From positions 1-31,366 of the forward strand of contig NIZU01000106.1 of assembly GCA_003315675.1 (NCBI GenBank): a stretch of DNA of 31,366 nucleotides. The letters run 5' to 3'. The first letter of the stretch is position 1. Each line of letters starts with the position of its first letter. The notes beneath the pieces were generated by a model. It did not search any database, was not told where the DNA came from, and saw nothing but the letters and a program-made list of their open reading frames with translations. Origin of the DNA: Methanocorpusculum sp. MCE. Lineage in GTDB: Archaea > Halobacteriota > Methanomicrobia > Methanomicrobiales > Methanocorpusculaceae. Shown in pieces: positions 26,253-31,366 of this stretch. A program made the position numbers and the translations under genes.

Positions 26253-26258
26253 GGGTGA
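26253..26258 (+). promoter_or_regulatory. Shine-Dalgarno supporting the TTG start of mch
   Basis: GGGTGA lies six bases before TTG 26265. It supports the TTG start and the family-typical VSVNE N-terminus. Confidence 0.65.
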
Positions 26259-26264
26259 TTTATT

Positions 26265-27209
26265 TTGGTAAGTGTAAATGAACTTGGACTTGATCTCTTC
26301 GAAGAACTCGTAGAGAACGCAGATCTGTTTAATGTTGCATACCACGAACTCGACAACGGTTCCCGTGTCGTCGATTGTGGTGTGAGTGTTCCTGGCGGCT
26401 ACGGAGCCGGTGACTATTTTACCCGAATTTGTATGGGCGGCTTTGGCGATATCGCATTCCGCCAGGGTATGGTCGGCCAGTTCCCGATGACGTTCATCGA
26501 TGTGAACACCGATTTCCCGGCAATCTCCTGCCTCGGCTCACAGAAAGCCGGCTGGACGATCAAGCACGACAACTTCTTCGCTATGGGATCAGGGCCCGCA
26601 CGTGCCCTGTCCCTTCAGCCGAAACACACCTTCGAGGTCATCGGCTACGAGGATGAGTCCGATGCAGCAGTGATCTGTCTTGAAGCCGACCGCCTTCCAA
26701 GTGGAGCAGTCATGGAGATGATTGCAGAGAAGTGTAAGGTTGATGTCGCAAACGTCTGCGCTCTGGTTGCCCCTACCTCATCACTGGTTGGTTCCATCCA
26801 GGTTGCAGGACGCTGTGTTGAGACCGCAGTCGACAAACTGAACGAACTCGGATTTGACACGACGAAGATCATCGCAGCAGCAGGTACCGCCCCGATCCCG
26901 CCGGCACGCGGAGCAAAACTCGCAATGGGCGTCACCAACGATGCAACCATCTACCACGGACAGATCAACCTGACGATGAATGCACCGGAGATCGTTGACT
27001 ACCTTGAGAAGATCCCGAGCTGCTCGTCCAACGGATACGGCAAACCATTCAATGAGATCTTCAAGGAAGCAGGATACGACTTCTACAAGATCGACAAGAG
27101 TCTCTTCTCCCCGGCAGAAGTTATCATCAACGAAGTTTCCACAGGCAAAGTGTATCAGGTCGGAAAGGTCGATACCGCTGTGACCCTGAAATCATTCGGT
27201 CTTGCATAA
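26265..27209 (+). CDS. mch: Methenyltetrahydromethanopterin cyclohydrolase
   Basis: Mch converts methenyl-tetrahydromethanopterin and water to formyl-tetrahydromethanopterin, reversibly, the third step of methanogenesis from carbon dioxide. The 314-residue sequence is typical along its whole length: VSVNELGLDL at the start, VDCGVSVPGGYGAG, then GSGPARALS and the APTSSLVGSIQVAGR region, and the C-terminal PSCSSNGYGKPFNEIF. It is cytoplasmic and normally a homotrimer. The start is TTG 26265, supported by GGGTGA upstream; the next Met is too far inside. It stands alone, with AT-rich promoter sequence between 26200 and 26255 and a hairpin-T terminator after it. Its presence is the strongest sign that the host is a methanogen. 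Confidence 0.96.
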   Translation: MVSVNELGLDLFEELVENADLFNVAYHELDNGSRVVDCGVSVPGGYGAGDYFTRICMGGFGDIAFRQGMVGQFPMTFIDVNTDFPAISCLGSQKAGWTIKHDNFFAMGSGPARALSLQPKHTFEVIGYEDESDAAVICLEADRLPSGAVMEMIAEKCKVDVANVCALVAPTSSLVGSIQVAGRCVETAVDKLNELGFDTTKIIAAAGTAPIPPARGAKLAMGVTNDATIYHGQINLTMNAPEIVDYLEKIPSCSSNGYGKPFNEIFKEAGYDFYKIDKSLFSPAEVIINEVSTGKVYQVGKVDTAVTLKSFGLA

Positions 27210-27226
27210 GACTGGGAATCAGAACA

Positions 27227-27249
27227 GGGAATCTCTCCCACTCTTTTTC
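27227..27249 (+). terminator. Hairpin and T-rich terminator after mch
   Basis: GGGA (27227-27230) pairs with TCCC (27236-27239) and is followed by a pyrimidine-rich CTCTTTTTCC tract. It lies 18 bases after the mch stop. Confidence 0.4.
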
Positions 27250-27293
27250 CGCAGGATTAATAACTACGTAAATAGTATTTAGTAAGGTAATTT

Positions 27294-27367
27294 GGACTCG
27301 TGGTCTAGGTGGTTATGACGCCAGCCTTACATGCTGGAGGTCAGGGGTTCGAATCCCTTCGGGTCCA
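27294..27367 (+). tRNA. tRNA-Val (anticodon UAC)
   Basis: The cloverleaf folds completely. The acceptor stem GGACTCG pairs with CGGGTCC with one G-U wobble. There is a D-arm with AGGTGG, and the anticodon stem CCAGC/GCTGG encloses the loop CTTACAT with UAC at positions 34-36. The variable loop is AGGTC and the T-arm has the loop TTCGAAT. The discriminator base is A at 27367 and CCA is not encoded. It reads GUA and probably other Val codons by wobble. Confidence 0.95.
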
Positions 27368-27661
27368 CTCATTTTTTTCTGTTTTTGTTGAAAAGCGGTG
27401 TTAGCGCGTTCTCATCTGACGCGTTTTACATCGATGAAATACACACGCGGCGTATTTTTTTCCACGCGAATACATCAGAAGGATGATGAAAATATCTGAG
27501 GACAGCTGAAACGGATACGCCTCAACCAAAGAATACGTAATTATAATCTTGAATAGATCAATAGATATAGTAAACATCACAGACTTGGTTAATCACATGT
27601 GGTTTACTCAATCCAATGATGGAGAAAATAGTCAGGATATTTTTCTCAGAACCACCATACT
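27368..27661. promoter_or_regulatory. Intergenic region with CGCG repeats and an inverted repeat
   Basis: No gene is seen in these 294 bases. Four ACGCG/CGCGT words occur within 65 bases (27405-27409, 27419-27424, 27445-27449, 27464-27468); the first two can form a hairpin and the second is the palindrome ACGCGT. Nearer the next gene, AGTAAAC (27569-27575) and GTTTACT (27602-27608) form an inverted repeat that encloses the palindrome CACATGTG (27594-27601). AT-rich GATATAG at 27564-27570 could be a TATA box for the GTPase operon, with the inverted repeat then lying over its start site as an operator. Confidence 0.4.
27372..27386 (+). terminator. T-rich terminator of the tRNA gene
   Basis: Seven T residues (27372-27378) and then five (27382-27386) follow four bases after the tRNA end, as is usual for archaeal tRNA transcripts. 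Confidence 0.6.
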
Positions 27662-28351
27662 ATGAAACTCATAACTGTAGCCGCCCCCCAATCATCTGGA
27701 AAAACGTCGGTGATTCTCAAAACCATAGCCCAGCTAAAGGTACCGAATGATAAAGTCGGTGTCGTTAAATTCGACTCGCTTACCTCATTCGATCATCTGC
27801 GCTATGATGAACAGGGCATAGCAAACCAAACCGGGTTCGCCGGAAAGATATGTCCGGATCATTTTTTTGTGAGTAATATTGAAGACGCCGTTCAATGGGG
27901 GCGGAGAAAAGGGCTCTCGATCCTCATTACAGAAAGTGCAGGACTTTGCAACCGCTGCTCGCCCCACATTAACGGCATTCTTTCAGTATGTGTCATCGAC
28001 AATCTATCAGGCGTCAACACTCCCAGAAAAATCGGCCCCATGCTCAAATACGCAGATATCATCGTTGTGACCAAAGGCGACATCGTATCTCAGGCAGAAC
28101 GCGAAGTGTTTGCCTTCAATATCAAAGAGGTCAACGCAAACGATCAGATACTGTTTATCAACGGCATCACGGGGCAGGGAGCTATTCTCCTCGCGAAATA
28201 CTGGCAGGATACACTGGATATCGACACCCTCAAAGACCGCAAACTCAGATTTACCATGCCTGCCGCAATATGCTCATATTGCACGGGCGAAACGATGATC
28301 GGCGACACCTATCAGATGGGGATGTTAAAACGCATGGAGTTTGAAGAGTAA
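27662..28351 (+). CDS. HypB/CooC-like P-loop GTPase with conserved cysteines
   Basis: This 229-residue protein is a SIMIBI-class nucleotide hydrolase. The P-loop is APQSSGKTS (8-16), a Walker B-like LITESAG is at 88-94, and VVTKGD (135-140) resembles the base-recognition NKxD. Cysteines occur at 64, in CNRC (96, 99) and in a C-terminal CSYC (204, 207), positions suited to holding a metal. Relatives include HypB, UreG and CooC, which insert nickel or assemble metal clusters. It is the first gene of a cassette: its stop shares one base with the ABC ATPase start (TAATG). The likely role is energy-driven metal or cluster delivery, by inference from relatives and neighbours. Confidence 0.8.
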   Translation: MKLITVAAPQSSGKTSVILKTIAQLKVPNDKVGVVKFDSLTSFDHLRYDEQGIANQTGFAGKICPDHFFVSNIEDAVQWGRRKGLSILITESAGLCNRCSPHINGILSVCVIDNLSGVNTPRKIGPMLKYADIIVVTKGDIVSQAEREVFAFNIKEVNANDQILFINGITGQGAILLAKYWQDTLDIDTLKDRKLRFTMPAAICSYCTGETMIGDTYQMGMLKRMEFEE

Positions 28352-29400
28352 TGGAGCTGGATGCGTACTTTACCGAGGTCTCGACGACGAAAATTTCCGA
28401 ACTGCTGACAAGCTATCCTCTTGCATCCGATTATCTGGCAAATATTCGGCTTGACAAAATCAATCACGAACTGACTCTGCCCGAAGCTCTCCTCGATGTG
28501 GATGAAGATATTCTCGAAGAGTTCGGCCTCACGCGTGACAGTGTTGTTCTGCATTTATGTTCATTTCTTTCAGCATTCTCGAAGAATACGGAACTGAACG
28601 GAGAGATCTCTTCGATAACCATCCTTGGCGGACGGGACAAATCCGGTAAACCCGAGCAGGTCGAAATAACCGTAGTCCCGGGAGAGATCGTGAGTATCGT
28701 CGGTCCTACCGGGTCTGGAAAAAGCCGTCTCCTGGAAGATATCGAATGTCTTGCTCAAAGGGATACGCCAACCGGAAGGCAGATTCTTCTGAATGGTGCT
28801 GCTCCAACGGATGAGCGGAGATTTGCGACAGGCGGAAAACTCGTCGCACAGTTATCGCAGAACATGAATTTCGTCATGGACTTAACGGTTCGTGAATTTC
28901 TGGAGATGCATGCAAAAAGCCGGATGACTGCGGATCCGGCGGAGACTGCAGACCGGTGTTTTGTCTGTGCGAACACGCTTGCCGGGGAAAAATTTACTCC
29001 GGAAACGAAAGTGACTCAGCTTTCCGGAGGTCAGTCCAGGGCATTGATGATAGCAGATACTGCCCTTATGAGTGCATCACCAATCATTCTCATCGATGAG
29101 ATCGAAAATGCCGGAATAGACCGGAGAGAGGCGATAAAACTGCTTGCAAATCATGAAAAAATCATTCTGATGTCGACTCACGATCCGCTTCTCGCTCTCC
29201 GGGCGGACAAACGGATCGTGATCAAAAACGGCGGGATAGCAAAAATTCTCGTGACGACCGAAACTGAACGGCAAAGTCTCGACTATATCCAGCAGATGGA
29301 TGAGATTTTGCAGAACCTGAGAAATCATCTCAGAAAAGGTGATACTATCACCATGGAAATGATACCAAAAATGGAGGATAATTATTTGGGAACTTTATGA
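28351..29400 (+). CDS. Soluble ABC ATPase with N-terminal ScdA_N/DUF1858-like domain
   Basis: This 349-residue protein has no membrane segments. Residues about 10-80 (TKISELLTSYPLASDYL, then TLPEAL and DEDILEEFGL) resemble the small helical ScdA_N/DUF1858-type domain found in proteins of nitrosative and iron-sulfur metabolism. An ABC ATPase domain follows: Walker A GPTGSGKS (118-125), a Q-loop near LVAQLSQN, signature LSGGQ (224-228), Walker B IILIDE (245-250) and H-loop STHD. The signature and catalytic Glu are intact, so it should hydrolyse ATP as a dimer. Without a permease gene nearby it may be a cytosolic machine acting with the GTPase and the DUF364 protein. Its end overlaps the next gene's ribosome binding site. 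Confidence 0.8.
   Translation: MELDAYFTEVSTTKISELLTSYPLASDYLANIRLDKINHELTLPEALLDVDEDILEEFGLTRDSVVLHLCSFLSAFSKNTELNGEISSITILGGRDKSGKPEQVEITVVPGEIVSIVGPTGSGKSRLLEDIECLAQRDTPTGRQILLNGAAPTDERRFATGGKLVAQLSQNMNFVMDLTVREFLEMHAKSRMTADPAETADRCFVCANTLAGEKFTPETKVTQLSGGQSRALMIADTALMSASPIILIDEIENAGIDRREAIKLLANHEKIILMSTHDPLLALRADKRIVIKNGGIAKILVTTETERQSLDYIQQMDEILQNLRNHLRKGDTITMEMIPKMEDNYLGTL
29373..29377 (+). promoter_or_regulatory. Strong Shine-Dalgarno pointing at a non-canonical ATT codon
   Basis: GGAGG lies exactly six bases before ATT 29384, the first codon of the conserved DUF4213 N-terminus (WELYDALIE). No ATG, GTG or TTG in that frame lies between the upstream in-frame TGA (29360-29362) and this point. 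Confidence 0.7.
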
Positions 29401-30133
29401 CGCTTTAATCGAACAGATTCCTGACGATATTACTTCAAAGAATATTATTGTCGGAAATGAGACAACGGTTGTGGAATCCGATCTCGGCGGGGTGGGATTC
29501 GCTCCGTTCCGTCAGTATTTCCAGCGGGTACCGTCTTTAACGCAGGATAAACTCGTTATGCCGCTGAAAGAACTTGCCGAATGCGTAAAATCCTGGAACT
29601 TCCCTGAAGCTTCGATTGGGAACGCCGCCATAAATGCATGGTATAATCATCCGGATACCGCCAGACGTGCGGGAATCGATATTCCTGACCGGAAAACGGT
29701 TAAGGACAGACTGTATGACCCGTTTATCAACTCGCAGAATCAGGTGAAAGGGAAGATGGTCTGTGTTGTAGGTCATTTTCCCATTATAGAGAAACTTTTC
29801 GCACCGGTCTGCGACCTGCGCATCATTGAATGGGATCCGATAGAGGGAGACTAGCCCTATACGGCATGTGAATATCTGCTGCCGGAGTGCGATTATGCAT
29901 ATCTGACCTGCGCAGCTCTTGGCGATAAAAGTATGCCGCGTCTTCTGGAACTATCCGAGAATGCAGAAAAAGTCGTTGTTGTGGGCCCGGCAACTCCGCT
30001 CGCAGCACCATTGTTTGACTTTGGGGCTGATGATCTGTCCGGTCTCGTAATTACAGACAATACACTTGCACTGCAGATAGCATCCGGTGCAGAGAACCAG
30101 CGGATCTACTATGCGGGAAAAAAGGAAAAATGA
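29384..30133 (+). pseudogene. DUF4213/DUF364 putative heavy-metal chelation protein, interrupted by in-frame TAG
   Basis: One frame runs from 29384 to the TGA at 30131-30133, 249 codons in all and about the normal length for DUF4213-DUF364 proteins. A single TAG at 29852-29854 (codon 157) breaks it. The part before it has WELYDALIE and GNAAINAWYN (DUF4213-like). The part after it continues with TACEYLLPECD and VVVVGPATPLAAPLFDFG, the conserved DUF364 core, in the same frame with no other damage. The first codon appears to be ATT, correctly placed behind GGAGG; GTG 29471 is the first canonical start and would lose about 29 conserved residues. Two defects suggest a young pseudogene; stop-codon readthrough cannot be excluded. 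DUF364 is thought to bind heavy metals. Confidence 0.8.
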
Positions 30134-31250
30134 GAATTTCTAACAACCTTTTTTTTGACAGAAAGTACTTTCTTTTCGTACGTTGAGTAGTATGTATGGG
30201 GACTTTCAGCAGCTTTGGTCTCAACCAGGCATATCACGAACGTTATGAAAAACTTGGCGACCGTCTCTCCGACGTTGGTAAAACACTTGATTGGGATGTG
30301 TTTCGCCCTCTTCTTGAATCCATGTATGCAAATAAATCCGGCAAGGGCGGTCATCCCAATGTCGATGTCATACTTATGTTCAAGATTCAGCTTCTGGAAG
30401 TCTGGTATAATCTGTCTGATCTCGCTGTTGAACGTGAAATTTATGATCGTCTTTCTTTTTGGCATGGTAAGTGAGGGCGTTAGCCCGAAACGGTGAGCAA
30501 GATTCGATCTTGCGAACTCTTGGCTGTCCTGACAAAATACCCGACAATTCAACGATCTGGTTATTTCGGGAGCGCATGTCCGAATCAGGCGTTGATACAG
30601 TGGTCTGGCAGGAGTTTCAGAGACAACTTGACCTGAAAGGTCTGAAAATTGAACAAGGTATGATTCAGGATGCAACGTTTGTGTATGCTGAACCCGGTCA
30701 TTGTAAGAAAGACACGCCGCGAGGAGATCAGGCAAAAACACGACGGGATAAAGATGGAAAAATCATGTCCAAGAACGGCAAAATGCACTATGGCTATAAA
30801 CTTCATACCATCATGGATACGACGCACGATCTTATTCGACGCATTGAAACCACCACGGCAAATGTTCATGATAGTCAGGTGGACCTCTCAGAAAAAGGAG
30901 AAGTGGTCTATCGGGATCGGGGATATCAGGGAGCAAAATGCAAGGGATATAGTGCCACAATGAAAAGGGGAGCGAGAGGGCATCCCATTGGCATACGAGA
31001 TAAACTGAGAAATCTGCGAATAAGTAGGAAGAGATCAAAGGGCGAGAGACCCTATGTAGTGATCAAAAATATCTTTCATGCAGGGTTGGTAAAGGTAACA
31101 ACGCTGCAAAGAGTACGAGTGAAAAATATGCTGGCTGCATTTTGTTATAATATCTATCAGGTGAAAACGATTCAAAACAGAGTGTAAATTTAAAAAAAAA
31201 ACGTCAAGGAATAATGGGTATTCTTCTTTTTTTGGGGGGGGTGAGGGGGT
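30134..31250 (+). mobile_element. IS5-family insertion sequence (maximum span, ends not resolved)
   Basis: The region between the broken DUF364 gene and the gene at the right edge is occupied by an IS5-type transposase and its flanks. I could not find convincing terminal inverted repeats or a target duplication by eye, so the limits are the outer bounds. Flanking homopolymer runs (A10 at 31192-31201, T7 at 31227-31233, G8 at 31234-31241) hinder recognition of the right end. Confidence 0.7.
30196..31187 (+). pseudogene. IS5-family DDE transposase, split by a ~41-base insertion
   Basis: The first segment (30196-30474, 92 residues) has the IS5 N-terminal domain (GGHPNVDVILMFKIQLLEVWYNLSD, in shorter words the VWYNLSD and YDRLSF motifs) and hits a TGA. 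The second (30471-31187, 238 residues) holds CPDKIPDNSTIW, the first Asp in IQDATFV, the second in YRDRGYQG, and the Glu in GERPYVVIK. Normal IS5 proteins run directly from RLSF to an FLGL-like segment and PDxxPDxST. Removing bases 30460-30500 joins Phe (30457-30459) to GAT 30501 in the correct frame and restores this pattern. As it stands no full transposase can be made by standard decoding. Confidence 0.75.
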
Positions 31251-31366
31251 ATGGATGTAGCCAATCTCCTATACATGACATCCCAGGAAAACATGGAAAA
31301 ACGCCTCGAAGAACTCGAACGCGACTATGCCGACCTCATGGAACGGGTCCGCGACCTCGAACTCCA
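31251..31366 (+). CDS. N-terminus of a coiled-coil protein (3' end outside window)
   Basis: From ATG 31251 the frame stays open to the window edge for 38 codons. The sequence is a highly charged amphipathic helix (MEKRLEELERDY, then MERVRDLEL) that should form a coiled coil. A Shine-Dalgarno-like GGTGAGGGGG (31240-31249) is in place just before it; ATG 31275 is an alternative start. The beginning resembles the N-terminal coiled coil of proteasome-activating nucleotidase-type AAA ATPases, but too little is visible to name it. Confidence 0.6.
   Translation, partial: MDVANLLYMTSQENMEKRLEELERDYADLMERVRDLEL

Noticed and set aside
27475..27510. C/D-box small RNA (GATGATGA followed by CTGA)
   Set aside because: Only six bases separate the C-like and D-like boxes, too short for a guide, and no second box pair is spaced correctly.
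30134..30195. Left terminal inverted repeat of the IS element
   Set aside because: Only a few bases such as CCTT match the reverse complement of the right flank, too little to call.
30466..30500. Spliceosomal-like intron beginning GTAAGT within the transposase
   Set aside because: The resemblance is chance; archaea lack such introns and no bulge-helix-bulge structure is evident.
1..31366. CRISPR array or defence island
   Set aside because: No regularly spaced direct repeats and no cas, restriction or toxin-antitoxin genes were seen.

Overview
The window reads as a piece of a methanogenic archaeon's chromosome. Methenyl-tetrahydromethanopterin cyclohydrolase (mch), topoisomerase VI, an Orc1/Cdc6 protein, archaeal FAD synthetase, the archaeal tRNA-guanine-10 methyltransferase family and archaeal TATA-like promoters all point that way. 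Bacterial-type DNA gyrase beside topoisomerase VI and a roughly half-GC composition fit the Methanomicrobiales. Methanocorpusculum is my best guess at genus, from memory of family traits and not from any search.

Layout. (1) 1-3791, plus strand: the tail of an unidentified gene, a GNAT acetyltransferase, a DUF2156 protein, a THUMP-type tRNA methyltransferase and a large protein with a degenerate nuclease-like core. (2) 3798-13882, minus strand: gyrB-gyrA, a small membrane protein, hisS, top6B-top6A and an MFS transporter, with many start/stop overlaps, so both type II topoisomerases lie in one co-directional block. (3) 14142-17550, minus strand: five overlapping genes read as JAMM protease, FAD synthetase, DUF2284 metal-binding protein, PUA/PP-loop PAPS-reductase-like protein and hisH. 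A YgjP-type metallopeptidase diverges from the head of this operon. (4) 18366-24318, minus strand: a small lipoprotein, an acyl-CoA synthetase, valS and a transglutaminase-like coiled-coil protein. (5) 24544-27367, plus strand: a zinc-ribbon protein coupled to a divergent Orc1/Cdc6 protein, then mch and tRNA-Val(UAC). (6) 27662-30133, plus strand: a coupled three-gene cassette of a cysteine-rich HypB/CooC-like GTPase, a soluble ABC ATPase with an N-terminal ScdA_N/DUF1858-like domain, and a DUF4213/DUF364 putative heavy-metal-chelation protein. (7) 30134-31250: a broken IS5-family insertion sequence, followed by the start of a coiled-coil gene that leaves the window.

The most unusual part is region 6-7. 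The cassette looks like an uncharacterised metallocentre-handling module. Its third gene has no canonical start codon, although a strong ribosome binding site is in place, and it carries an in-frame TAG at codon 157 with conserved sequence on both sides. The neighbouring transposase is split by about 41 bases containing hairpins. Either this locus is decaying or it uses unusual decoding. The JAMM/RibL/DUF2284/PP-loop operon is a second candidate for an undescribed pathway, possibly sulfur transfer to RNA or a cofactor.

There is no CRISPR array, no rRNA and no recognisable origin repeat set. Only one tRNA was found. The only gene-free stretch near 300 bases is 27368-27661, which is described below.
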